Assembly (NCBI GenBank): GCA_028691595.1
Contig: JAQUZA010000061.1
Span: 1-11,480 of the forward strand
Source: Candidatus Rifleibacteriota bacterium
GTDB lineage: Bacteria > Muiribacteriota > Ozemobacteria > Ozemobacterales > Ozemobacteraceae
Direction: 5' to 3'
DNA length: 11,480 nt
The translations under genes and the position numbers were made by a program. Positions within the stretch are counted from its first letter, which is position 1. Every line of letters starts with the position of its first letter. Shown here in pieces: positions 1-6,460 of the stretch. Below the pieces are notes generated by a model that was not told the DNA's origin, searched no databases, and saw only the letters and a program-made list of their open reading frames with translations.

Positions 1-396
1 TTGATTTCCAACATTGCTTGCCAGAAAATAGAATAAAAACCGAGGGAAAATAATTTCTGGATTTGCTCTAAGACAAAAGATGTGTTCATTAATGCCTGCG
101 CTGGTATAAGGAAAATTTTCATCGACAAAGCTTGTTTTGCCCGTGGTTGCGCCATCTTTAACAATTAAAACATCGTTTCTTTGTATTTTACCTGTTTTCA
201 TACCCTCGTAAAAAGAGGAGTTTACTGTTTTCAGGTTAGTAAAATTAAACCCACCATTGCCGGATAAATGCTCTGCACCCAGGCTTGGGACATATCCTTC
301 TTTTACTTCCTCAACGTTTTCTAAACCACCTTTGGGTCTAGAGCCGCTTTCACAACAAATTAAAACATGCTTAAGTGTTTTTTTGCCCCAGCTCAT
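1..396 (-). CDS. hsdS: Type I restriction-modification specificity subunit HsdS (5' end only)
   Basis: This is the specificity subunit that directs a type I methylase/restriction complex to its DNA target. The 132 codons seen run open off the left edge. The protein begins MSWGKKTLKHV and reads through the usual first target-recognition domain: SGSRPKGG near residue 19, YVPSLGAEHL near 36, the very typical VLIVKDGATTGKT near 80 and INEHIFCLR near 103. The ATG overlaps the stop of a short upstream frame (ATGA), and only a weak GGTGG lies upstream. It is transcribed in line with hsdM and the DUF1016 nuclease, but a 204-bp gap holding a REP-like element separates it from the nuclease gene. The coding sequence is visibly more AT-rich than hsdM, as expected where recognition domains are exchanged between strains. 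The second recognition domain and any hsdR lie outside the window. Confidence 0.88.
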   Translation of the reverse strand, partial: MSWGKKTLKHVLICCESGSRPKGGLENVEEVKEGYVPSLGAEHLSGNGGFNFTNLKTVNSSFYEGMKTGKIQRNDVLIVKDGATTGKTSFVDENFPYTSAGINEHIFCLRANPEIIFPRFLFYFLASNVGNQ

Positions 397-472
397 GCTA
401 TTGCACCACCAGCTTTAATATAATCATTGACAGAAAAGCGTGCGCAGAAAGTTTTGTTGTCGCCAGTTCTGT

Positions 473-532
473 TCCCGTCGCGCCGACGGGAATCCAGGTC
501 TTTTCTCTGGACACCCGCCTGCTCGGGTGTGA
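473..532. repeat. REP-like palindromic element in the hsd operon
   Basis: Two perfect short hairpins lie side by side: CCCGTCG/CGACGGG (474-480 and 484-490) and ACACCCG/CGGGTGT (511-517 and 524-530). Between them TCCAG (493-497) can pair with CTGGA (507-511). The layout, a GC-rich stem followed by GGGAATCCAG and then a second stem near TGACGG, is that of dispersed bacterial REP-type repeats. A related but degenerate element sits near 8105-8165. It lies between the DUF1016 gene and hsdS, so the operon transcript would carry it as a strong structure. Confidence 0.6.
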
Positions 533-600
533 CGGTGGTTGCTGCCAGCGGGTCGTCAATTGACGGTTCCATCGTAAGAGGCGGTCGTTTTTTTATTTTG

Positions 601-1704
601 TTACTTATCATCAGCGAGTTCTCCGGCAAGTTCACTTTCGATCTCTTCAATCGTTGGCAGACTGGGCTTGAGTTCCGCTGGTATCGATCTGGTCAGCTCT
701 CTTTCCCACTGGGCTACGCCGATAGGCTTTTTATACCCGGTTAAGGCGTATTCAACTACGAGATTGTTCTTTTCTCTCACCAGCAACAATCCGATTGAGG
801 GCTTATCATCAGGGTGCCTCAGAAGGTCATCGACCAGATTAAGATACATACTTACTTGAGCCGCGTGTTCTGGCTTGAATTTTCCGGCTTTCAGCTCGAT
901 TACAACATAGCAGCGCAGTTTAAGGTGGTAAAACAGCAGATCGATGTAAAAGTCCTGGTCGCCAACTTCAAGATGCACCTGCCGCCCGACGAATGCGAAG
1001 CCCTGACCCAGCTCAATCAGGAATTTCTGCAGGTGATCGATAAGCTTCTGTTCAAGTTCCGATTCCCGTTGAAACTCGGCTGTGCCGAGAAAGTCGAATA
1101 GATAAGGATCCTTGAACACCTGTTTTGCCATATCTGAATCTGCTGGCGGTAAAGTAAGTGAGAAATTATTGGTTGTCTGGCCTTTGCGCTCATGAAGGAG
1201 TGATTCAATCTGAAATGCAAGAATATCCCGGCTCCAGCCGTTTTCATAAGATTTGTCGGCATACCAGAGGCGAATTTCTGGATCATCGATCTTGTCGAGC
1301 AAAACCTGATTGTTTCTCCATGAAATTTGTGCAGCGGCCCGCTGCACAATTGCAAAATCCGGCCAGGATTCAGCAAACTTACGCATGTATTTCAAATTAC
1401 GTGGCGAAAACCCGGTTACATCAGGAAAGGCTTTTTTCAGATCTGTTGAAAGTCTGTCTATAACTCTGGAACCCCAGCCTTCCTGCTCCTGTTTTTCAAG
1501 AATGGCGCGGCCAATTTCCCGGTAAAGCTTTATCATTGCCGAGTTTGCCGCAAGAACAGTTCTCAGTCGTTCTTGATGAATGCGCTCTTTAATCTGAGCA
1601 AAGAAGCCCATGTAACTAGCCGGAAGCTCAGCTTTCGCCGGGGGCACTGGAATCAGCACACCGCTTTTCTTTTTACCCATAGATTTTCTGTCGCTTTTCG
1701 CCAT
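601..1704 (-). CDS. DUF1016 / YhcG-family PD-(D/E)xK nuclease
   Basis: A 367-residue protein of the DUF1016 family (YhcG-like), close to the family's usual length. The N-terminal DUF1016_N helical region spans about residues 35-175, with the typical WGSRVIDRLSTDLKKAFP (77-94), FSPRNLKYMRKF (99-110) and WSRDILAFQIES (157-168). The C-terminal nuclease core has D255 in FYIDLLFYH and E270-x-K272 in VVIELKAGKF, followed by Q283. This is a complete PD-(D/E)xK signature, so catalysis is plausible. Family members are often found near type I restriction systems, but their substrate is not settled. The ATG shares one base with the hsdM stop (TAATG), which implies translational coupling. The position between hsdM and hsdS suggests an accessory or alternative nuclease of this restriction system; that role is inference. 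Confidence 0.9.
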   Translation of the reverse strand: MAKSDRKSMGKKKSGVLIPVPPAKAELPASYMGFFAQIKERIHQERLRTVLAANSAMIKLYREIGRAILEKQEQEGWGSRVIDRLSTDLKKAFPDVTGFSPRNLKYMRKFAESWPDFAIVQRAAAQISWRNNQVLLDKIDDPEIRLWYADKSYENGWSRDILAFQIESLLHERKGQTTNNFSLTLPPADSDMAKQVFKDPYLFDFLGTAEFQRESELEQKLIDHLQKFLIELGQGFAFVGRQVHLEVGDQDFYIDLLFYHLKLRCYVVIELKAGKFKPEHAAQVSMYLNLVDDLLRHPDDKPSIGLLLVREKNNLVVEYALTGYKKPIGVAQWERELTRSIPAELKPSLPTIEEIESELAGELADDK

Positions 1705-3161
1705 TATCCCAGCATACCGTCGAGTTCTTCGAGGCCTTTCTGGATTTCTTTTTCCATCTGCATGATTTCGGCGAGGATGTCTTTGGGCTTGTCGTATTTT
1801 ACTTCGTCGTAGACGATCTGCTTGTAGCGGTTGATCGACAGGTCATATTTTTCTTTTCTTATGTCGTCGACGGGCACCAGAAACGACTGGTCGGTGCGTT
1901 TGCGGCTGTTTTCGGCCGCGAGATTGTGCCAGCGTTTGATAACATCTGGGATATCGTCGGTGTCGATCTTGTTGCGCTTGTCATCGAGACTGTAGCCGTC
2001 GGCCTGCATGTCGTAGAACCAGACCTTGTCGGTGCCGCCGGTGCCGGTTTTTGTGAAAACCATGATGCCGGTGCTGACCCCGGCGTAAGGCTTGAAAACA
2101 CCCGCCGGCAGCGAAATGACCGCTTCGAGGCGATGATTGTCGATGATTTCTTTCCTGAGGTCGAGATGGGCTTTTGAGGCGCCGAAAAGCACCCCGTCAG
2201 GAACAATGACGGCGCAGCGGCCACCGGCCTTCAGCAGGCGCAGCATCAGGGCCAGAAACAGCAGCTCGGTCTTTTTGGTTTTGACAGTTTCGAGCAGCTT
2301 CTTCGAAACCTCGTTTTCGGCGAGACTGCCCTTAAATGGCGGATTGGCAAGAATCAGGGTGTATTGCTCGGACTCTTTGTTGCTGTCTGCAAGCGAGTCT
2401 TTATACATGATATGCGGGTTTTCGACCCCGTGCATCATCATGTTCATGCTGCCGATGCGCAGCATGGTCGTGTCGAAGTCGAAACCATTGAACAGGCGGC
2501 CGTTCACATGTTCGCGGTTTTCGGCCGCATGGTAGTCGATTTCGTTGTGGGTTCTGATGTATTCACCGGCCGCAACCAGAAAGCCGGCGGTGCCACAGGC
2601 CGGGTCGCAGATGAAATCTTTGATCTTCGGCTGCATCAGCTCGACCATCATTTTGATGATGTGGCGCGGCGTTCTGAACTGGCCGTTCTGGCCGGCGGTA
2701 GAAAGCTTACTGAGCATGTATTCGTAGACATCACCCTTGGTATCTCGGTCTTTCATCGGAATATCCTCGATGAGCTCGACCGCCTGAACCAGCAGGCTGG
2801 GCTTCGGGATTATAAAGGCCGCATCGGCCATGGCCCGGGCAAAGGTGGTGTCGGAGGCTGACGCCATGTTCTTGATGAACGGAAACACCTCAGCCTGAAA
2901 GAGCTTGAACATTTCGCCGGGTTCGAGGTGCTTGAACTTCGACCAGCGCAGGTGCTGCTGCCCGTCACTGAAGACCGGGTCTTTGACCGGCCGGCCGGTT
3001 CGGTTGGCCTGCAGCTCTTTGAGAGCATGGATATCATCGAGGCGTTTGATGAACAGCAGATATGAAGTCTGCTCGATAACGGTCAGCGGGTTGGCGATGC
3101 CGCCGGTCCAGAATGCGGTCCATAGTGCATCGACTTTGTTGCGTATTTCCCCGGTCAGCAT
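1704..3161 (-). CDS. hsdM: Type I restriction-modification DNA methyltransferase subunit HsdM
   Basis: An adenine-N6 DNA methyltransferase subunit of 485 residues, normal length for HsdM. An HsdM_N-type helical region covers about residues 1-130. The segment GQNGQFRTPRHIIKMM (158-172) follows. The AdoMet-binding motif I is DPACGTAGFLV (186-196) and the catalytic motif IV is NPPF (273-276). The C-terminal part, from about 300 to 420, has the usual VPDGVLFG and GVFKPYAGVSTGIMVF stretches. The tail (450-485) is helical and charged, as expected for contact with HsdS. AGAGG sits 6-7 bases before the ATG. A promoter-like pair lies about 37 bases further upstream inside a repeat derived from the tRNA-Gln flank. 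It is the first gene of hsdM-DUF1016-hsdS. All catalytic residues are present, so an active methylase is expected. The gene is GC-richer than hsdS. Confidence 0.95.
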   Translation of the reverse strand: MLTGEIRNKVDALWTAFWTGGIANPLTVIEQTSYLLFIKRLDDIHALKELQANRTGRPVKDPVFSDGQQHLRWSKFKHLEPGEMFKLFQAEVFPFIKNMASASDTTFARAMADAAFIIPKPSLLVQAVELIEDIPMKDRDTKGDVYEYMLSKLSTAGQNGQFRTPRHIIKMMVELMQPKIKDFICDPACGTAGFLVAAGEYIRTHNEIDYHAAENREHVNGRLFNGFDFDTTMLRIGSMNMMMHGVENPHIMYKDSLADSNKESEQYTLILANPPFKGSLAENEVSKKLLETVKTKKTELLFLALMLRLLKAGGRCAVIVPDGVLFGASKAHLDLRKEIIDNHRLEAVISLPAGVFKPYAGVSTGIMVFTKTGTGGTDKVWFYDMQADGYSLDDKRNKIDTDDIPDVIKRWHNLAAENSRKRTDQSFLVPVDDIRKEKYDLSINRYKQIVYDEVKYDKPKDILAEIMQMEKEIQKGLEELDGMLG

Positions 3162-3183
3162 TGGCTACCTCTGTAATTTTTAT

Positions 3184-3366
3184 GGTGTCGTGCCGCCATT
3201 CTACTCTCTGCCTTGGCTCCTGTCAGTAATTTTATCCAAAATTGCGCTCTAAGCCTCGCCAGCCTTTCAAGGTGCCGGAATGGCACCTTGAATTTGCCCG
3301 AAAGATTCAAAAGCCCGCTTTGCAGCGGGCTTCGGAGCTGGGGTGCAGGGAGTCGACTCCCAATAA
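3184..3366 (-). repeat. Direct repeat copy 1 of the tRNA-Gln 3' part and flank
   Basis: About 183 bp nearly identical to 4735-4917, in the same orientation; I count roughly eight differences by eye, including two balancing one-base indels. Reading leftwards it contains the 3' part of tRNA-Gln, a terminator-like hairpin (3311-3332, AAGCCCGC/GCGGGCTT), a second perfect 11-bp hairpin (3266-3292, loop GGAAT) and the promoter-like pair at 3198-3226. It ends 22 bases before the hsdM start codon. The two copies bracket fic and its downstream palindromes. This looks like an attachment-site duplication left by insertion at the tRNA, though simple segmental duplication is also possible. Confidence 0.85.
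3198..3226 (-). promoter_or_regulatory. Putative sigma70 promoter of the hsd operon, inside repeat copy 1
   Basis: Read leftwards, CTGACA (3221-3226) and TAGAAT (3198-3203) are separated by 17 bases, one mismatch from consensus in each box. Transcription would start near 3190, about 30 bases before the hsdM ATG. The same pair with the same spacing occurs in repeat copy 2 upstream of fic. It is predicted from sequence only. Confidence 0.5.
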
Positions 3367-3376
3367 CAATTCTCAG
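3338..3376 (-). pseudogene. Truncated tRNA-Gln fragment (3' half)
   Basis: The bases from the discriminator G (3338) through the acceptor 3' strand, T arm and variable loop match the intact gene at 4889-4917 except in the T arm, where the loop start T54 is lost and a stem pair is broken. Similarity fades in the anticodon arm (to about 3376), and no D arm or 5' acceptor strand follows. It cannot form a tRNA. The break near the anticodon is where tyrosine integrases often recombine in tRNA genes. Confidence 0.7.
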
Positions 3377-3416
3377 GCTATTGGATTTCGCTGTCTCTTC
3401 GGGCCCGCTGATCGAT

Positions 3417-3526
3417 TTTTACATAAGATTTTTTATATGTAAGAAATGCTGCATAAATTTTACATAAGGAATTTATGTGTAAGATAAACGCCAAAAATTT
3501 TACATAAGAAAAAGCTTATGTAAAAA
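3417..3526. repeat. Three tandem AT-rich palindromic units
   Basis: TTTTACATAAG begins three units spaced 40-41 bases apart (at about 3417, 3458 and 3498). Each is followed by an inverted partner: TATGTAA at 3436-3442, TTTATGTGTAA at 3472-3482, and a perfect CTTATGTAAAA at 3515-3525. Unit ends share a short GC plus AAA tail. The spacing puts the units about four helical turns apart, on the same DNA face, as in operator or iteron arrays. They lie downstream of fic and upstream of the truncated tRNA. The role is unknown. Confidence 0.65.
3498..3525 (-). terminator. Likely terminator of fic
   Basis: A perfect 11-bp stem (TTTTACATAAG / CTTATGTAAAA) with a 6-base loop lies 13 bases past the fic stop codon. 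Read leftwards it runs directly into an ATTTTTGG tract. The stem is AT-rich, so it would be a weak terminator. It is also the third and most perfect unit of the palindrome array, so termination may not be its main role. Confidence 0.4.
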
Positions 3527-3538
3527 GCCGCAAAAATC

Positions 3539-4672
3539 TTACTTGATGAACAATTGAAAATATTGGTCGAATACATAGAGTCTATTCCGTTCATAGCCGG
3601 TAGCTTCGGTAAGAATACCCATTTTTTCAAGTTGCCTGATCAGTGAACTGGCTGATTGATGAGTAACTTCGAGTATTTCGGCAGCATCGTTCACACTCAT
3701 CATTGGCCGCTGATAAAGATGTAATAACAATTTCTTTGCTTTTTCGGCCCTTTGGCCCAGGCTGAGAATCTCGTGTTCAACCGTCTGGCGAAGACTCATG
3801 ATTGACATGAATGTGTTTTTGCTGCTGTCAGCCGTTTCAACGATAGCGGTAAGAAAGAACTTGAGCCAGTGAGAAAGATTATTCGAGCTTCTTACGACGG
3901 TAAGCGCGTCATAGTAAGCGCCCCGGTTTCTTTCGAAAAAATCGGAAAGATAGAGTGCGGGTTTATGAAGCAGTTTTTTGTCGACGAGGTAAAGAGTGAT
4001 CAGCAGGCGCCCGATACGGCCATTGCCATCGAGAAACGGGTGAATGGTTTCGAACTGATAATGGCTTATCGCTATTTTCACCAAATCCGGAACCTGTATT
4101 GTTTCATTGTGCCAGAATTTTTCGAGGTCGCTCATCAGTTCTGGTACTTCAGAAGGGTGGGGTGGAACAAACACGGCATTGTTTATATTCGATCCACCTA
4201 TCCAGTTTTGTGAAATTCTGAATTCACCAGGAGTTTTATGCTCTCCTCTGACTCCCTCCATCAAAATGGCGTGGGTTTGTTTGAGGAGGCGGGTTGAAAG
4301 AGGTAGTGTCCTAAGGTCGTCAATGGCTGTATTGATGGCCTGAATATAATTTTGAACTTCCTGCCAGTCGTCGCGTTTGTCAGGATCAATCTGATCTTTG
4401 CGCATGATCGCTTCGTCCATCTGGGTCTGGGTGCCCTCGATGCGACTCGATTTATTTGCCTCTTTTGTGATGTGCATCTTTATGAATAGATCGACATCAG
4501 GAACCATCAATGAAAGGGCGTTCAGTTCTGCCAGAGCCCTTGATGAATGCTCAAGCAAAAGATTTATGCCGGGATCGAGCCATTCCCAGCTCTGGTCAAC
4601 TTTAGCTGGCGAGAAGCTTTTATACTGGAACTGATCGAGCCAGATACCGGCTTTAAAGTTCTCAACCTGCAT
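3539..4672 (-). CDS. Fic family protein (class II AMP-transferase) with C-terminal winged helix
   Basis: Fic enzymes transfer AMP, and in some cases other nucleotide groups, onto protein hydroxyls. This 377-residue protein has a Fic_N-type N-terminus with the inhibitory helix SSRIEG (75-80, the [S/T]xxxE[G/N] motif), which marks a class II, self-inhibited enzyme. The core follows: FRISQNWIGG (151-160), the flap VFVPPHPSEVP (167-177) and the complete catalytic motif HPFLDGNGRIGR (211-222). A winged-helix segment covers about 305-375 (SVNDAAEILEVTHQSASSLIR, broken here as residues 326-346). All catalytic residues are present. AGAGGTGAAAG precedes the ATG at normal spacing. A promoter-like pair lies about 77 bases upstream in repeat copy 2. 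The gene stands alone between the two tRNA-Gln repeats. No antitoxin gene is beside it, consistent with built-in inhibition. The target protein cannot be read from sequence. Confidence 0.92.
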   Translation of the reverse strand: MQVENFKAGIWLDQFQYKSFSPAKVDQSWEWLDPGINLLLEHSSRALAELNALSLMVPDVDLFIKMHITKEANKSSRIEGTQTQMDEAIMRKDQIDPDKRDDWQEVQNYIQAINTAIDDLRTLPLSTRLLKQTHAILMEGVRGEHKTPGEFRISQNWIGGSNINNAVFVPPHPSEVPELMSDLEKFWHNETIQVPDLVKIAISHYQFETIHPFLDGNGRIGRLLITLYLVDKKLLHKPALYLSDFFERNRGAYYDALTVVRSSNNLSHWLKFFLTAIVETADSSKNTFMSIMSLRQTVEHEILSLGQRAEKAKKLLLHLYQRPMMSVNDAAEILEVTHQSASSLIRQLEKMGILTEATGYERNRLYVFDQYFQLFIK

Positions 4673-4748
4673 CTTTCACCTCTGATTCAGTAATTTCGAA
4701 ATCACGCACATAAAGCTGCCTGAAGTTTTTTAAGGGTGTCGTGCCGCC

Positions 4749-4777
4749 ATTCTACTCTCTGCCCTGGCTCCTGTCAG
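4749..4777 (-). promoter_or_regulatory. Putative sigma70 promoter of fic, inside repeat copy 2
   Basis: CTGACA (4772-4777) and TAGAAT (4749-4754) with a 17-base spacer, read leftwards. This is the same pair and spacing as upstream of hsdM, although the spacer differs between the copies by one base. A start near 4742 would give a leader of about 70 bases before the fic ATG. Confidence 0.45.
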
Positions 4778-4859
4778 CAATTTTATCCAAAAATTGCGCT
4801 CTAAGCCTCGCCAGCCTTTCAAGGTGCCGGAATGGCACCTTGAATTTGCCCGAAAATAC

Positions 4860-4883
4860 AAAAGCCCGCTTTGCAGCGGGCTT
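4860..4883 (-). terminator. Intrinsic terminator of tRNA-Gln
   Basis: Read leftwards, AAGCCCGC, a TGCAAA loop, then GCGGGCTT followed by a run of T, starting six bases past the tRNA discriminator base. The core stem is very similar to the one behind tRNA-Leu at 8467-8493. Confidence 0.8.
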
Positions 4884-4888
4884 CAGAG

Positions 4889-4959
4889 CTGGGGTGCAGG
4901 GAGTCGAACCCCAATAAGCAGTTCCAGAGACTGCTGTCCTACCATTAGACGACACCCCA
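4889..4959 (-). tRNA. tRNA-Gln (anticodon CUG)
   Basis: A 71-base cloverleaf can be folded by hand: acceptor TGGGGTG/CACCCCA, D arm GTCTAATGGTAGGAC, anticodon stem GCAGT/ACTGC with loop CTCTGGA (anticodon CTG), a four-base variable loop, and T arm with loop TTCGACT. The first base pair U-A and discriminator G73 are glutamine identity features. CCA is not encoded. It has its own strong promoter at 4974-5002 and a terminator right after it. Its 3' half and flank are duplicated at 3184-3366, which marks it as the anchor of the accessory region to its left. Confidence 0.95.
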
Positions 4960-4973
4960 ATGTCGATGGAGGG

Positions 4974-5002
4974 ATTATAGCACTCTATGAATTCTGAGTC
5001 AA
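4974..5002 (-). promoter_or_regulatory. Sigma70 promoter of tRNA-Gln
   Basis: TTGACT (4997-5002), a 17-base spacer and a perfect TATAAT (4974-4979), read leftwards, 14 bases before the mature tRNA 5' end. The same hexamers and spacing serve tRNA-Leu at 8331-8359. Confidence 0.85.
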
Positions 5003-5117
5003 ATAAATTTTGAAAATTTCAGCGTTTCTGGAGTCGTCAGCTTTGCTGAAGCTTTCAGTGGTAGCCAGATGCCGGCCATAAACGACGTATCAGCCAAGCT
5101 CCCGGGCAGGTCGTGGC

Positions 5118-6314
5118 TCAGCTTCTGGCGTGTCTGAAGTAGCCGATGTGGTTTTCCCACCAGCCATCGAGCACGCCGGCCTTTTCAAGTTCACGCAGGC
5201 GTTGCTTAACCCTTTCGTTGATCGGCGACTGCAGTTTGTTTTCCCAGGGGGTGTCGGGGAGGGGCACAAAGGTATGCATATGAATTCTGATGGCGTATTC
5301 TTTGAGCATCTGTTCCATGAATTCGATCAGCTCGAACTGGTCTTCTTCGGTTTCGTCAGGATTGCCGATGATAAAATCAAGATGAGGCTGAAACCCGAAT
5401 TCGCGCAGCAACGAAATAGCATTGACAGCCTGTTCGCGGGTGTGGCCGCGGTTCATTTTTTTAAGCATGCTGTTGGAGCCGGTTTGAACGCCCATGACGA
5501 TGGTTTTGTTCGACAGATACGGGGTAACCAGTTCCATTACTTCGCGGGTTACGAAATCAGGCCTGACTTCTGACGGGAAACTGCCGAGGTTGATTTCGGG
5601 CACTCCTGCCTTTCTGATCATTTCAAGCAGCTGAGAAAGCGCGTCAAGATCAGGTTTCAGGCCGTTTGAGCCGTAAGCGAAAGCATTGGAAGCAAGGAAT
5701 TTGATGCGCTTGCGGCCAGGCTTCAGCCGAAAATACTCTTTGATGATATTTTCTATGCTCCCAAGACTGCGATGGCGCAGGGTGGCGGCATAGAGCCTGG
5801 GAACCCCGCAGAACATGCAACCAAAGCGGCAGCCACGACTTATTTCGATTGGTGGAAGGTATTCGGTTATCGGTGAAAAACCGGGGTAGAGATCGAGATT
5901 TACCTTGCCTCGCGGGGCCTGGTGAATGCCTCGCTGTGCGCTTCCGGCAAGCCACTGCTCAAGAAACGCCGGAAAAAAGTCTTCAGATTCGCCGACTGCC
6001 ACATAGTCAAACCCAAGGTCGGAGGCGCTCTGTGGGGCTGCGGTCGGTTGCGCGCCACCGCAGATTGCTTCCACATGCGGGTGAATGGCTTTGACTGCCT
6101 GAAGCTCTTTCTCGACAATCGCTTCGTGTGGCTGCATAAAGGAGTAAACGAGCAAGGTTTTTTGTTTTTCGAGCTCAGAGGGGTAATGTGAGTCGCTTAC
6201 CCAGGTCACGAGGTTAAAATGTTGCAACAGGGATTGGCTGCAGGCTCCGAGAATGGCGCCCAGGCTGACACGGTTGTAGTTGTGAATGCGGACAATAAGA
6301 AATGGTTTGTTCAT
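5118..6314 (-). CDS. B12-binding domain / radical SAM protein, MJ_1487-like
   Basis: A 398-residue protein with an N-terminal Rossmann-like B12-binding-type domain (about 1-125: LIVRIHNYNRVSLGAILGA, GGAQPTA at 86-92, DYVAVGESE at 103-111) and a radical SAM barrel from about 155. The 4Fe-4S cysteines are CRFGCMFC (162-169). Further conserved-looking stretches are ASNAFAYGSNG, GSFPSEVRPDFV, NRGHT, DFIIGNPDETEED and HMHTFVPLPDTPW. These match what I recall of the MJ_1487 family of B12/radical SAM proteins, whose reaction is not established. The canonical DxHxxG cobalamin-ligand motif is absent, so any cobalamin may be bound without a histidine ligand. I chose the ATG at 6312-6314 (MNKPFLIV), which has GAGAAA upstream. 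An in-frame GTG at 6327-6329 would add five residues. It stands alone and is divergent from the gene at 6461. Confidence 0.85.
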   Translation of the reverse strand: MNKPFLIVRIHNYNRVSLGAILGACSQSLLQHFNLVTWVSDSHYPSELEKQKTLLVYSFMQPHEAIVEKELQAVKAIHPHVEAICGGAQPTAAPQSASDLGFDYVAVGESEDFFPAFLEQWLAGSAQRGIHQAPRGKVNLDLYPGFSPITEYLPPIEISRGCRFGCMFCGVPRLYAATLRHRSLGSIENIIKEYFRLKPGRKRIKFLASNAFAYGSNGLKPDLDALSQLLEMIRKAGVPEINLGSFPSEVRPDFVTREVMELVTPYLSNKTIVMGVQTGSNSMLKKMNRGHTREQAVNAISLLREFGFQPHLDFIIGNPDETEEDQFELIEFMEQMLKEYAIRIHMHTFVPLPDTPWENKLQSPINERVKQRLRELEKAGVLDGWWENHIGYFRHARS

Positions 6315-6460
6315 GTAATTTCTCAGCACTATGTTGCCAATAATCTAGCACTTTTAAGTCAGATAATAAAGTGATAAGCCATTCATCGCAGCGATAACGG
6401 CCATAAAATGTGGTATACATCTTGCTTTGTATTAGAGCAAATTCATTTAACGAGGCTGAT

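Larger units (their letters stand above)
4735..4917 (-). repeat. Direct repeat copy 2 (contains the 3' part of intact tRNA-Gln)
   Basis: This is the parental-looking copy of the duplication at 3184-3366, because it is continuous with the complete tRNA-Gln gene. Moving leftwards from the tRNA it holds the terminator (4862-4883), a perfect 11-bp hairpin (4818-4828 with 4834-4844, loop GGAAT) and the promoter-like pair (4749-4777). The left boundary lies 63 bases upstream of the fic ATG. Similarity to copy 1 stops abruptly at GGTGTCG on the left and fades inside the tRNA anticodon arm on the right. Confidence 0.85.

Noticed and set aside
393..650. 85-codon frame between DUF1016 and hsdS on the same strand
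   Set aside because: Most of it is translation of the REP-like element and of the DUF1016 tail in another frame. It has no good ribosome site, although its stop does overlap the hsdS ATG.
2364..2861. 165-codon plus-strand frame inside hsdM
   Set aside because: It lies antisense to strongly coding hsdM sequence, has no recognisable domains, and is a product of GC-rich codon positions.
3417..3526. Possible CRISPR array
   Set aside because: Only three units, with no distinct repeat-spacer division; unit-to-unit differences and dyad symmetry fit palindromic binding sites better. No cas genes are present.
4752..4997. Two frames of 67 codons across tRNA-Gln on opposite strands
   Set aside because: Both are translations of the tRNA and its terminator hairpin region. 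The similar frame at 3242-3442 only reflects the repeat.
5130..5573. 147-codon plus-strand frame inside the radical SAM gene
   Set aside because: It is antisense to a complete, motif-bearing gene and has no domain or ribosome site of its own.
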